Below, piece after piece: positions 44,525 through 57,162 of a DNA stretch of 64,000 nucleotides (position 1 is the stretch's first letter; each line of letters starts with the position of its first letter). The notes beneath the pieces were generated by a model, which did no database searches, was not told where the DNA came from, and saw nothing but the letters and a program-made list of their open reading frames with translations. The stretch comes from Catenaria anguillulae PL171. Taxonomy: Eukaryota; Blastocladiomycota; Blastocladiomycetes; Blastocladiales; Catenariaceae. The position numbers were made by a program, and so were the translations under genes. The stretch covers positions 62,001-126,000 of the forward strand of contig MCFL01000016.1 of assembly GCA_002102555.1 (NCBI GenBank), written 5' to 3'.

Positions 44525-45149
44525 TCAAACCAACTGCATGCCCGCCACGGCCACGGCCACGCCGCTCGCGACCCAACGCGCAAGCGCCCATTGTTGCTCT
44601 CTGCACCCGCGTTCTGCTGTGACAAGGCTTGCATTTGCCCATTGGGCTCAATCACAATTGCTGTCGTCACGGCAGGCTGATCTGCGGCCGTCCCAGCCGT
44701 CGGTTGAGCGCCCGCGTTGGTCAAGATAACGCTGGGCTGTGGCGTCGTGGAGGAAGAGGTCGAAGTACGCGCTGATGTGGTTGATGATGATGACGAGGTG
44801 GTTGTGCGTGACGTGGTTGTGGACAATGTCGTTGAGCGTGAGGTGGTGGAGGATGTCGTGGAGGAGGAAGAGCGGGAGGTGCTTAATGTTGATGTTGTGC
44901 TGGAGGGTGCGGGTGGCTATCATGGCAGAGTCCGGAAATGGGAAACAGGTCAGATCTACTTGCATGATTGCCGGATTAAGGATGGGAACGGACGGCAGGA
45001 GGCGGCGCAGGGTCGGACCCACCACCACTATTGTCGCTTCCTTGCGCGTTCACAAAGGTCGAAGTCGCGGCAAGATTCACAAGAAGCACAACACCAAGGA
45101 CGAGCCTGAACAGGTTGTCGCTGTGGCCGAACTTGCTTGAGAGTTTCAT
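44525..45149 (-). CDS. secreted Ser/Thr-rich, probably GPI-anchored protein
   Basis: The N-terminus MKLSSKFGHSDNLFRLVLGV followed by a hydrophobic VLLVNLAATSTFVNA is a signal peptide with cleavage near NAQG. A Ser/Thr-rich segment (STTTSRTTTSSSSSTTSART and neighbours) provides O-glycosylation sites. The C-terminus, after restoring one base at about 44575, is ARWVASGVAVAVAGMQLV and stop, a short hydrophobic tail typical of GPI signal sequences. There is one intron near 44935-44990. Likely a cell-wall or surface mucin-like protein; no catalytic domain. Start ATG 45147-45149. Confidence 0.55.
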
Positions 45150-45481
45150 GGTGGTGTGTATTGCATTCAGGTTCAAGTATGCAGTATTTCACGAGATCTT
45201 TTTTCGTAGCTGGTGTCAATGTTGGTCGCGGTTATACTCTCAGGCTGGCAGATTCAGAGATTCACGCGCTGTTCTGTTCGCAGCACACATAACGATGTCG
45301 TAAGTATTTGCCACTGCTCGAGACGCGTCGGTCTGGTGCGGGCAACGTCACTCAAAGGACAAGAATAGCGGGACGATGTTCTGCTCCAGAACATCATTTA
45401 CCTTTATTGAATGATTTCATGCCAAAATACCCCATGCATTGAAGTATCCAAAAGCTCGCCCGCCACCTGAATTGAATCGTA
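45150..45481. other. divergent promoter, GPI-type protein / TOGARAM
   Basis: About 330 bp between divergent starts. No feature seen. Confidence 0.4.
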
Positions 45482-48400
45482 ATGGACGCCCAATTAACCT
45501 CTCGCCATCCCTCGCATGCAACCATGTCTTCGTCGTCGTCGGACCCTCTTCAGTTTGGAATTCTACCCTCGACCGCGGTCGCCAACCTCACACCAAACAC
45601 AGACTGGCGTGACCGGTCCGCGGCTATCGACACTGTCCACGCGTCCATTCTGCGCACCACCGACGCCGCACTATTCCTGCCATACCTGGGACCGCTCATC
45701 ACATTTCTCACGGCTCTGATCCTCACGGACCCAAACTTTAAAGTCGTGCTCATCACCTTGCGTGCGCTGGACGACCTGATTGCTAAAGCAGGCCTTGCCA
45801 TCAAACCGCAGCTCAGCACCTTGGTTCCAACGCTGCTCGAAAAGCTGGCTGATGGCAAAGTGATTCTCCGACAAGCCATCTTCAAAGTGCTTGCAAACAC
45901 CATGCACATACTCGGTCCTCGGCCCGTCTTGGGCCTTGCCACACATTTTCTTTCCCACGATCATCCCAAGATTCGTGAAGATACAGTCAATGTCGTCATT
46001 CTCGCGCTACTCACTTTTCCCATCACGGAAATGGATCCGTCGGCGCTGACGGCAGACTTGATGATGGTGCTCGCCGACGCAAAGCCAAAGGTAAAATATG
46101 TGGCCGTTGAGGCGTATGCGGTGCTTGCGGCAAAGACGGGCACACCGGACAAGGTGCTGGCCATGGTGCAGAGTTTGGGTGTTGATGAGGAGACGCTGGG
46201 AATACTCCGGGCAAGGTTCACGAGTCCCATGTATCCGGTTGTGGGTGCAGATGGAATGGTGGATCACATTTTGAGCCAGCAGTATCAAGGTGGCGGCGGG
46301 AACGGGTATCAGAATGGAGGAGCCGGAGCAGCGCAGCCAGTGGCCATGTATTTGCCTCCACCGTCGGCACTTCCGCGCATGAACATGAAAGCCTCCGCAT
46401 TGTTTGGCATGGAAGCCGCCTCGAGTCCAGTGAAGGCAACAACGACCGTACGCGGCGGGCATGCAGCAATCATGTCCGCACCCACTCCACTCGTATCTTT
46501 ATCGACGGAGCCGGCTGACGACTCTCCAGCCCCACCTACCCATCCAGCACCCACACTCAAAACACCAAGGACAATTCGCGTGCGTCAATCAGCGCTCGTG
46601 GAACCATCACCGATCCCTTCGTCTGCCTCACCAACCTCACCGACCCGCTCATCTCGTCAACACCCACTCCCGCCACTCACATCTTCAACGCCTCCACAAC
46701 ACACTCGAGATCGCCCCCAGCCGCCGCCCCGCCCATCTCCTCCATTGACCGTATCCAATCACTCGTCTCCTCGCTCCACGTCCCCGACGACCAATGGGAC
46801 CTGCAATCCAAAACCCTTTCAACGCTCTCCACCCTCCCACCACCCACCTCTGCCCTCCCTCCACCTCTCATCTCTGACCTATACCACACAGTCGCCACCC
46901 ACGTCCTCAACCTACGCTCGGCCGTGTCACGTTCTGCCATCCACACCCTGGGCCACCTCGCCACGTGGACACCCAGCTCTCTGACGGAAGCCGAGCTCAT
47001 ATACGCAACACTCATGCGCAAGCTCGCGGGCACATCTGCAGACTTTGTGGTGGATGCCGTGGACGCAGCGCTAGGAAAGGCCGCGCTGAGCATTCCGTTT
47101 GCGACGCGCGGGGTTGCCTCGGCGCTTGTGGGCGCTGCCGAGAGCAAGAGCCATGCGGTAAGGGCAAAAGCCGCGGCCGTGCTCGAGTGGTACCTAAGGC
47201 CTGCGGCGGGAGGATGGTGGGCGGAGGAGCCGTGGATAAGGTGATGGTTGGGCTGTTGAAGGATCCGATTCCGGCAACACGCGCACGGGCACGGCGAATG
47301 ATTGCGCGATTGGCGAGGGCGGGGGCGGGTGGGCCAGAGTGGGTGGTTGGGTTGAAAAAAGTCTATGGGGACACGGCGGTGTGGGAGGATATTCAGCGGG
47401 CGTTGGCGTTGGTCAATGTGGGCGACGAGGAGGGAGTGGCAAGAAGGCCAGACGGATTGCCGGATTTCACAACTGTGCTGGGAAGTGTATCAGGTGGAGT
47501 GGGAATGGCGACCAGTCCAATCAAGGGCGCACAGCGCCCGAGTTCTGCACCAAAAGCGGCAGGCAGGGGTGGTGCGGGCGGGATTCTGGGTGGGATCGGG
47601 AGCCTGGGAGGTGCTAGTGGAAGTGATGCGAGTATGGTTTCACCTGAGGAGGTGTTGGATCGAATGGGGAGTAAAGGTTTGTCATCAGTCGCTCTACCCA
47701 TCTGTTGGTTTCCCACTCTCACAATCGCCATACAGATTGGAAAACCCGACTGGACGGAATCCACGACCTCCACCAATTGCTCTCATCGACCCCAACCTCA
47801 CTCTTTTCCACACCCGGCCTCATCTCGCGTCTCATGGACGTCGTCTCTGACCGGCTTCGTGACGGAAACCATCGCGTTTCCACTGCCGCACTTCAAGCCC
47901 TTGGCCAAGCCCTTGTTCCCGCCATGGGCACCCGCCGTCTCGAAGCATACATATTCACCTTGTTCCCGAGCGTCGTCGCAAGCACGATTGCCTCGCAAAC
48001 CAGCGTCCGACAGGCTGCACTGGGAACCGCCGACGTCCTCATTGCCAAAATGGACGCCATGTGCATGATTCAAGCGCTCGGCAACGTTCTCACCAACGGA
48101 AGCACTGGCGGCGGCGGAGGCGGCGGCGGAAATAGCAGCAATGCGGCCGGCCCGTTACCAAAAGCCCGCGCTTGGGTCCTGGATCGAGCAAGGGGCGTGA
48201 TTGAGCGCACAACCAATCCACCGCTTCGGCTGCAGTCGGTGCTCAAGTGCATGTTGCCGCCCGTGATGAGGATCTTGACCAATGATCGAGATCGAGGGTC
48301 CGATGCAGAGGCGAGTGCAAGTGCCCTGGTTCAGTCACTGGCTAGCATGTATGGAAACAAGGCGTTGGCCGAGGCGGTGGTGACTGCGCCGGGCGTCACG

Positions 48401-48517
48401 TCGGCGGCGGAGGTGATGAATGTGCTGAGCAAGTGTTTACCTGGTGGTGGATCCGGTGGTGGTGTAGGTGGCGCAAGTGGGAAAAGGGCGTTGGTGGGAC
48501 GGACAGGTGGCCATTGA
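45482..48517 (+). CDS. TOGARAM/crescerin-like TOG-domain protein
   Basis: Exons 45482-47676 and 47736-48517. With two restored bases (about 46700-46745 and about 47230) they give 993 codons including stop. The N-terminal LQFGILPSTAVANLTPNTDW plus WRDRSAAIDTVH opens the first TOG/HEAT domain (to about residue 260); FKVVLITLRALDDLIAKAG and HPKIREDTVNVVILALL are HEAT helices. A Ser/Pro-rich linker follows, then a second TOG-like array (LRSAVSRSAIHTLGHLATW, MVGLLKDPIPATRARARRMI), then a third (DWKTRLDGIHDLHQLLSS, HRVSTAALQALGQALVPAMG). Crescerin proteins use TOG domains to promote microtubule growth inside cilia. Their presence fits a fungus with flagellated zoospores. CLASP is the alternative, but the (F)GI(L/I)P start favours TOGARAM. 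Confidence 0.75.
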
Positions 48518-49673
48518 GCGCTGGTGAGGACGAGGGTCGAGTTGGGGCAGGTGGGAAGCAACAGCGAGTGGGAGGAAAGGCGAGTAGGAAAAGCGAGTAC
48601 AGATCGAGTATAGCTATGGCGAATCCGGCGCCTTGACTAGAATTTGGCGTTAGCAGTGTATAACTGTTTTGATTCTCATGACCCGATACCATATTCTGAA
48701 TTTGTCGATTTATTTGGAACGAAAGAGGACTCGTTGACTTGCAACATGTTGGAATCAAAGCAGAAGCAGGAATGTCAACGAGAAAATATAGCAGGTCCGA
48801 GGAGAGCAGCTGTCGAAGTCTGGTTCATACCCAATGGCAAATGACGACTGAACGTAACTTATAGTAACACTCCCTTGCTCTCCAATCCGACCCTGCAAAA
48901 AAAGGCAAACGACGTGAAATACAGGAGCCCGCAGTGCCTCAAAGTATGTGGCACGCTCGCCCAGGCACCGAAAGTCGACGTCTTGTCTCACCAACATCGC
49001 GCTCGTTTCCTTCAGCTCCCTTGTAACGGTGTACCATGGCTGATCGATGCAGTTTGGGAAGCAGATGGCGAGTGGGTACCTGCCCTCCAAGATGGTTGAT
49101 GCAGTATTTCCTGGCCTTGATTCGAATACGCACGAGGTGACGTGTGGAACCATCATAATGAGGTTGCAAGAGGTGGTCCGCCTGCTTGAGTCCCTGGGCG
49201 ACCCGCCACGACAACAGCAGGTGAAAAATGGTCCAGCCAGTCAACGTGGGGATTCAGGAGGTTGATGCAAGAGTGCGGTGCCGGGCCGCGGCGCCGGGTG
49301 AGTGTATGCATCGGTTTTGGCCGCGGCCCAGATTCAAAGAGCAATGCACGATGCACATCACGGGTGAGAGAATGGTGTATGAATGATCTAAGAAGTATAT
49401 AATGTGGCCAACAGAAACACAGTGCGAGTAGAAGAGAAAAGCAATAAACACGATACTTGGGAAGACTAGGGAGAAACGGTTGTGGCGGCTTGCCCCAAGC
49501 CAACGAGAGGCAAAAGGAGGTAGAAGAACCCATGAAAACGGACATAACACATACAGCGAAGGAACAAGGGTATGTCACGCATGGGCGAAAAAGAAAGGAA
49601 GATACGAAAATGCCAAAAAATGAGAGAACTTAAGGAAGGAAAAGAATTGAAAAAATTGGTAGGTCGGCAAATC
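48518..49673. other. about 1.15 kb convergent 3' region without a supported gene
   Basis: Between the TOGARAM stop and the CCH1 stop. A/G-rich on the plus strand from about 49400. ORFs here are short and uncharacteristic. Confidence 0.4.
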
Positions 49674-52600
49674 TCAATTCGGCGGCGTGCTTGAGCTTGC
49701 CGCACTGCTATTGCTTGCAACACTGTTCACGTTCAGCCTCGACTGCTGGATTGCCTCCTGCACGACCTGGCGGAACCGGCGCATGAACCGGCGGCGCGCC
49801 ACAGCCATGAGGAACAAGCCCTCGAGCCGCTCGCGTGCAATGTGCTGGCTGAGACGCCGCAAATACTCTACGCGGTACTTGTACTGATCGTAGGTCAAGC
49901 ACTCTTGCAGCGGGATGACGTGCAGACACAGGGTCATGAGCGCCGTTTGGAAGTTGAGGTGGCCGTCCTTGCATTGAGCGAGCAGGTCCTGGAGGAGAAA
50001 AAAAAAAGAGGACACCGAAATGAGAAACGTTAGCATCGATATCCGCGTGAAAGATAAGGCAATGAACGGCATACATAGAACAAAATGTTGGACCGCCAGC
50101 GCCGATCTTGAGCAAGTTGATAATCCACCTTTTGCAGTGTGCTGCGAGCGAGCAAGGTTGTAATCTGTGCTCGGCGAATCTTGCCTGTGCCGCGGGGATC
50201 GAGCGTGGACCAAGCAAGTTGGAAGCTGCGCAACCCGTCATCCGAGATGATGGTGTGGTTGGTCGAGAAGCAATAGTCAAAGTTGTTGACGAGCAAGGCG
50301 ATAATCAAGTTGAGCAGCACGTAGGTGCAGACAATGAAGAAGGACACAAAGAAAATGTAGCTAGGGAAAGAAAAACAAGAGAAAGAGTCAGTCGAGCCCA
50401 GCGAGCTGATCAATTCACAGGTCCAAACGTACGCGGCAATCGGCGACCCACAATCTGACTGCAGGTATCCGTTCCCCTTGACACACAATGGCCCGTCAAC
50501 CAACAAGTCTTGCATGATGTTTGGCCAATCATCGCCCGTGAGCAGACGGAACTGCAACAGCAGCGAAATCCACGTGTTGCGGACCGAGCCGTTATCAACA
50601 AAGGCGTTGCCGAAACGGGTCAAGCCAAACAGCTCGGTGCCAACGAGCGAGAAAAAGAGGAGAATGATGGCCAGGACAAAGAAGACGCGCAGCAAGTCCG
50701 AGGCCGAGGCCCGCATGGTCTTGAAGAGCGTGTGCAGACCGTTGACGCGACGGGCGAGACGCAGGGCATATGCGACAAGGAGCAGTTTCTGCAAAACGGG
50801 AATGCGGTCAGCACCCGGAGCAGGACGAGTCGGTCGCAAAAGAATTGCGGCGTACCTGGAGCTGGGTAAACGTGTCGTCATCCACAAACAGCTGCACAAT
50901 GACAAAGATGAAACCGAGCGAATTGACCAAAAACTCGTACAAGTTCCAGATCGACTTTCGGAAAAAGTAAATCGGGCCCTTGGATGTCATGAGCAACATG
51001 GTCTGCACAAAGAAGAGCACGACAAACACTTGGAAGGCGATATCGCGGCCGCGCGTGAAGGAGAGCGGCTGCCCAGCGTGCTCGACACACATGAGTGCAA
51101 CGTGCATCACCATGGTCGCCGTGACAAACAAGTTGAAGGGCTTGCCGTAGCTCTCAAGGAATCGGTTCACAAGGTCGGCAAGCGCAGAGCGTCTTTTCGC
51201 CGGACGGTACAGAGCCCTCGGGCGCAAACCGGCAATACGCTTGCAGGCAGTGTTCCAGGCCTTTTGTGCCGGCGTCAAGAATGCGTCCCCACTGGTCTCG
51301 TCAAAGGAGCGAATCACTGGAAAAAGTAGAGTCGTAAGAAATCAGGTAGTCGTGACGATGGAACAAGGAGGAAAGAAAAAAAAAAAAAAAGAATCTGCGA
51401 TACGTACCAATACCAATGAACAAGTTGAGCGTAAACACGGACGCAACAAACATGAACGAAACAGAATACAGACAGTGCCACCACGATAAAGTCGGCGCCT
51501 CGGCTGGAGTGGGTGCCGGCTGCAAATCTTCGCCGCGAATCGCCATCGTCAGCTTCATCATGTCGGTCCATCCCTCTGAACTGGCCATGGTAAAAAGCAT
51601 GGTCAAAGCGTTGCCAATCGAGTCAAAGTTGTACGCCCGATACCCATTGTCCCACACACGCGGCAACAACAGGCCCTGCTCGGTCAAGTACACGCCCGTG
51701 CACTCTTCGAGCGAGTTGACGCTCGTGTCGTTGCATCGCTTGAGGTCGCCCGAGAACAAAAACATGCCATAGAGCGAGTACGGAAACAGGATGAGCATTG
51801 AAAACGCCACGGCGGACACGATACGCGGCAAACCGACGACGAGCGCGGCAAACACGGACTGGACACCGGGCAGGTACACAATGGTCTTGAGCGGCCGCAG
51901 GGCCCTCGACATGCGCATGACGCTGGCCGTGGCCTCGTCGGCGGCATAACTGAAGACCATGGTGAGCAAGACGAGCAAGTCGAGCAAGTTCCAGCCGTCG
52001 CGGAAGAAGTCGAGGCGATATGCACCAATCTTGCACAGAAACTCAAACCCAAAGATGACGCAAGCGACCAAGTCGAAAATCACAAACGGGTCGGCAAAGT
52101 TTGTTCCTTTGGACACACCACCAAGCTCGCGGAGCCGTTGGAGGCGGTACACAGGCGTGTCAAGCAGGGCCGTGACGATGGAGAACAAAACGGTCAAAAA
52201 GATGCCAAGCGTGAACCAGCGCGACTCGACCAGCCTGCGCAACGTGCTTTTGGACTGGTGCCCTTGCTCGGCCTTGCGCTTCTTTCTCTTGTCGCTCGTG
52301 GCCTCGTCGTCCTGCTCGAAATCCGCCGACAAGCCATCGATACGCCTCGGCATGAGCTGCGTCAACGAAAAGGACGGCGAGTCCTTGACAGCTTTGGGTG
52401 CCGCCACCACCTCTGCCAGCGACGTAAACTTGGGTTCTTGGCGGCGCAAGTACAGCTCGGACGCGGACGATTCGGTTTTGACCGATGTTTGCGACTGCAT
52501 GATGCGCTGTGACTGCGACTCGACCGTGCCGAGCAGCGGCCGGTCATCGTTGTTCCACGACCTGGACGCAGCCATGGTCCCCAAATCACCATTGGAGTCG

Positions 52601-55600
52601 GCGGTGTTGTCAGCACCAGCAGCCGTATCGGAACGATTTGCCCGGCGCCGCATGGTACCCTCGCGACTGGCTGGTGGCGTTGAGTCATTCTCGGCATCTT
52701 GAGCGAGCCGATCCAGGGCACCCTTGCTCTTTGTGGATGCCCACGACTGCAACCTGCCCCACCACTTATCGACAACCTGCTGCTTGCCCGGACCCCTCCC
52801 GCCCTCCTCTTCTTCCTTTGCCCACTTTTCCACCAACTCGACTTGCTTTGCGCGCTTCTCCTCGTCGTCCTCGTCAAAGACATCGAGCACAACGACAATC
52901 AAGAGATTGAGCACGATAAAGTTGAGCGCCGAATAAACGATGACGACGTAGGCCGCACCAACAATTGGCCCGAGCACCGGCAGAGAGTCAGAGTGTGCCT
53001 TCATGCACGCCCACAAGTACTCTGTCCAGTTGTCGCCAATGAGCATCCCGGCAAACATGGTGAGCCAGGCCGAACCAAAGTTGTTGAAGGTGACCCAGTT
53101 GTTGGATGGCGATTCGTAGACGCCGCCAAACATTTGCATGCCATAGGTTGCGGCGGCAGCCATTGCCTACATACCAAAGTCAAATCATGAGTGGTCAGGA
53201 ACAATGCCAAATGGACGGCCACAACACAAGCGCGGAGGGACGAACCAATGTCATAAACAAGACGACAGACACCATATCCGTGACGCCCTTTGTTGCCACA
53301 ACGAGCTCCTTGACGGGCGGAATGTACGTGACAAGTTTGTACGTCCGAAACACCTGGAACGCCGTCATGTACTTGTTGAACGGGACAACGAGCAGCACCA
53401 GCGTGACAGCGGTCATGACCGAATCACTAGGATGCTCCTTGAGCGTCTTTTTCCACCCGGTCGTGACCACACGCAGGCCCCACTCGACCGCAAACACAAG
53501 TGTAAACACGACCTCGACCCAGAACCACTTGTTGAGCTCGACCTCGCGTGTCGCCGCAGTTTCCATGGATGCGACTTGCGACACGATCCATGTGTACACG
53601 GCCAAGCACACGAAAAACGCGGCTTTCCACACAATCGAGTCTTGCACTTTGCTCGCAATGTCGACGGCACGCCGCATCGCGGGCGACATGCCCGTTTGCC
53701 GGCTAAGCATGCTTTCCCTTTCTGCGCGTTCCCTTGCGCGCTCTTCGCGCTTTCTGCGCTTCTTTTCTTCGCGCGCAATGGCCTTTGCGTCCAAGTAGGC
53801 ACCGCGAACCGAGCTGAACGACTCACACATGACGGCAATAAAGAGCTGGAGCACCAGGAACCCGAGAACAATGACGGTGAGAACAAAGTAAAACGCAGCC
53901 GCGGGCGATTCGGCGTCCATTGCGCCGTGCAAGATGGGACCCCAGTTTTCGCCCGTCATGACCGAGTATTGAACGAGCGCGGCAGACGGAAGGTGGTCGA
54001 ACGAGGCAAAGTTGAACCAGGGGTTGGTTTGCGATGTCATGCATATTTGTGGAAATGGACTGTCAACGAGGAGCGTCAGCATATGGATTCAACACGACGA
54101 CAGTGGGACTGCTTGCATACCATTGATATCCCGTCACCCGTTCGGCCTGCGTCGCATTCGGCAAAGTCTCTCCCTGCGCCCACGGATCCATGGGCAGCGC
54201 ATTCCACCCATCTTTCGTCACCCACCCGCCGCAATGCCGCACCGTCACGGGACTCGCCACCGACTTTGCGTCCTCGCTCAGCACCATGCACTGGCGCTGG
54301 AACGCGCCCTTGAACGAAAACACACCAGCAATCACAAGCAGCAAAAAGAAAAACCCCGTGAACACGGCAACGTTGCGCAACAGGCGCCGCGACGCGCGGA
54401 AACTCGCCATGATCATGCGCGTGCCGCGCGTGAGGCCCAGGAGGCGGAATGGCCGCGAGGCAGTGAGCCCGCGCAGGATCCAGAGGGGCGTCAGGATGGA
54501 TGACAGACCCAGGATCACGTACAGCCAAAAGGCAAGGACGGCGACCAGATCGTATTGGTTTGCGGTCGTGTGCAAAAACGGTTTTGGGATCAGGTATGGG
54601 TCGAGCGTTGGGGTGGACGCCGAGGATGCCGACGAGGTTGCTGATGCATTTGAATCACGGCGGGCATGCGTGTGCGAGTGAGAGTGCGCAGGTGAATGCG
54701 GATGCCCACCCATGACGTCGGCGTCCGTCAGCGGCACATGCAACAACCCAGGACTGCGTGCCGGCGAGCGTGACCGCGATCGAGCACGAATCACGTCGTT
54801 GGCCACTTGCAACGCGTCCTTGACCGATTTGGACTCTGCAGCCTCCTCATCAACATCCTCGTCTTTCTCGTTGAGTCTCTCGAGCGACACTACTTCCTCC
54901 TTGCCGTACGGCTCAATGTGCATGGCCTTGGCGACCGTTTCCAAGGCCTCGTCAGCACGCTCCGAGTCGTCAGCATCGTCATCGACGCGCCGCGAATCGT
55001 CAATCACTTCGGCCTCGTCAGTATCAACAAAGAGGGATTTTTTCCGGAATGCGGGTGGAAGAAAGAGCGCGCCGTATGCAATGAGCTTGAGGATGATTTC
55101 GAGGTTGTAGATGGCAAAGATGGGGAGCAGGGCGAGCTCGAGCGGGACGGAAAGCAGCGTAAACTCGTTGGCTTCGCCCTTTGACCAGGGACGGAGGGCG
55201 AGCAGCAGCCAATGGAGGGCCGTGAGTGTGACCATGACGAGTTTCCAGTGTCTGCCAAGTGCGCGACCGGTGCGTGCTCAATGTGAGCAAAACATATACA
55301 AGAGCGAGTTGATGACCAACAGACAAAGAAAAAACATACCGGGAAGCAACAATGCGAACTGCGGCCTGCCTGATGGGGTTTCCGGGCGCAAAGATACCGA
55401 GAGCATTACCTACGAGCGCCAATCTATTGACCACCACGACTGGTCCATCGTAATCTGCAAACGCTGCAACACCGGTATGCTGGCCCTGCCCCTGTGCGGG
55501 AACTGTAGGCGACGGCGGCGCATTGTTTCCCTGCACAATGTACTGCTGGGCAACAGTAATGGCGGGCTCACCGCCGGGGGCAACCGCCACGGCCACGTCG

Positions 55601-56220
55601 CGGTGTTGATCATCAGGCACAGTTTCGGAAGCAAGCAAGTCGGACCGTGGGCGGAGCACATGGTCGTGCTCATCGCCCAGGACACGGGTAGCGAGGTCGC
55701 CGGCTCGATCGAGCAGGCGCCATGCCCAGCTGGAAGCGGTCGAGATTGGCGGAGGCGGTGACGGGTGCATGCTGGACGCTGGCAAGGGGCGAACGGTGGA
55801 AACGGACGAAATGGGCGGCGAGACGGGCGGCGTGGATGTGGAAGCCGGGGAGTTGGGTCTCGGCGTCGGGGCAGTTGCGGCCGTGTGGTAGGAGAGGGCG
55901 GCCGAGCGGGCAGACGGGGAAGTAGCAGGCTTAAGTTGCGTGTTGATTGGATCGCATGCAGGAGAAGAGGAAGAGGGCGACGACGGAGAAGCAGCGGTGC
56001 TAAATCCTGGTCCTTGCGAGTCAGACGGCGCCGGATCTGACTCGAATTGAGCAGTGCCAGTGTCGAGTAAGGTTGGCGTTGGGTTGCTGTTGGCTTGTGC
56101 CGAGTGGGAAGACGACGGCAGCGGTGGCAAGGCAAGGCCACGACTTGGTGACTGCTGCTGCGCTTGCTCTTGCTTGCTCTGGCTCTGGCTGCGCTCGAGC
56201 TCCTTGCGGGACGTGTCCAT
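49674..56220 (-). CDS. CCH1: CCH1-type voltage-gated calcium channel alpha subunit
   Basis: Multi-exon gene (about 8 exons), about 2,000 aa, starting MDTSRKELERSQSQSKQ (ATG 56218-56220) with a long Ser/Pro-rich cytosolic N-terminus. Four 6-TM repeats follow. Pores: repeat I MTGENWGPIL, repeat II IGDNWTEYLW, repeat III SSEGWTDMM, repeat IV TGDDWPNIM, giving filter residues E/D/E/D. S4 segments include RGTRMIMASFRASRRLLRNV (I), MRMSRALRPLKTIVYLPG (III) and LRLARRVNGLHTLFKTM (IV); repeat II has fewer basic residues. The I-II loop has a long Lys/Arg/Glu helix, and the II-III loop is long and acidic. The C-terminus has an EF-like/IQ-like helical region and ends SSAASSSTPPN. With Mid1 such channels mediate high-affinity plasma-membrane calcium entry. 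Confidence 0.92.
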
Positions 56221-57162
56221 GGCGGCGATTGGGGGATTGCATGTGGGCGCTGTGGGCTTTGGGCTTGGCTCTGGCAGAGAGCAAATGGCAAACGCATGGC
56301 GACAATGCAAACAGCCAACACAGGGCTTGCAATCAAATGACATTCGTGGCTGCCTTTGATCAATGATGCACCTGATCACTGCACTCTGATCAGTGCCCAT
56401 GCGGACCCGGTTTTGGTTTGCGGTTTGCACAGCAATCCCACAGTGATTGACCGCCAGAAGAGTGAGCTTTTGGTCATGTTGCTCTCACGGGTCCATCCAT
56501 CATCCACACATCCATGGCGCGGCCATGCCTACCGTGATATCCATTAAATGTCCCGGCAGCTTCAATGCTTCATGAGTGCCCTCACCCCCCTCGGTCTGCC
56601 CCGTCCTCACCTTCTTTCAGTTGGGGCAAGTACATCTCTGGAAATGGAAGTGGCCTGGCCGCTGTCTCACGACCGCGTTTCGAATCAGTTGCACCATAAT
56701 GACTGAATCTGGGGGTTCAAGACCGTAAGCGTCATGATTCGAAACATGCGATGCGAACATGGAAAGCAATGAGAGCCCATGCTTTTGCTCTCAGGGATTC
56801 GTCCGATTCAAGCGTGGCCGCCATTCTCTGACGTCTGACCGACCTGTGTCGTGTCCGTTGGAGTCTGGCTGCTGGCAAACAGGAGCCATTTTGGAATTTC
56901 GAAACCATGAAGCCAACACTTCAAAACGCTGTCACCACCCCTCTCGTCAGACTCGGATCACATTCTCAAGCTCTCAAGCGCCGTGTCCGAATTGCGACCG
57001 ACTTCTCTTCTCATCCGACATACTCATTCACTCACGCTCGTTTTCTTTGATTCCCGCTGCTGGCCAGCCTTACTTCCTATCCTTGTCGCCTGGCCAACTT
57101 GACTCACCACTGTACAACTGATCCCCATCCTGCCACCATTCATTCATCCACTCAAACCAACC
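56221..57162. other. divergent promoter region, CCH1 / secreted protein
   Basis: About 940 bp. It contains a 10-bp inverted repeat, TTTCGAATCA (56678) and TGATTCGAAA (56735), separated by 47 bp, and C/T-rich tracts before 57163. No tRNA fold could be formed around the GGTTCAAGACC at 56714. Confidence 0.4.

Noticed and set aside
56660-56760. B-box-like GGTTCAAGACC and TTTCGAATC motifs
   Set aside because: No cloverleaf can be formed; only a short inverted repeat remains.
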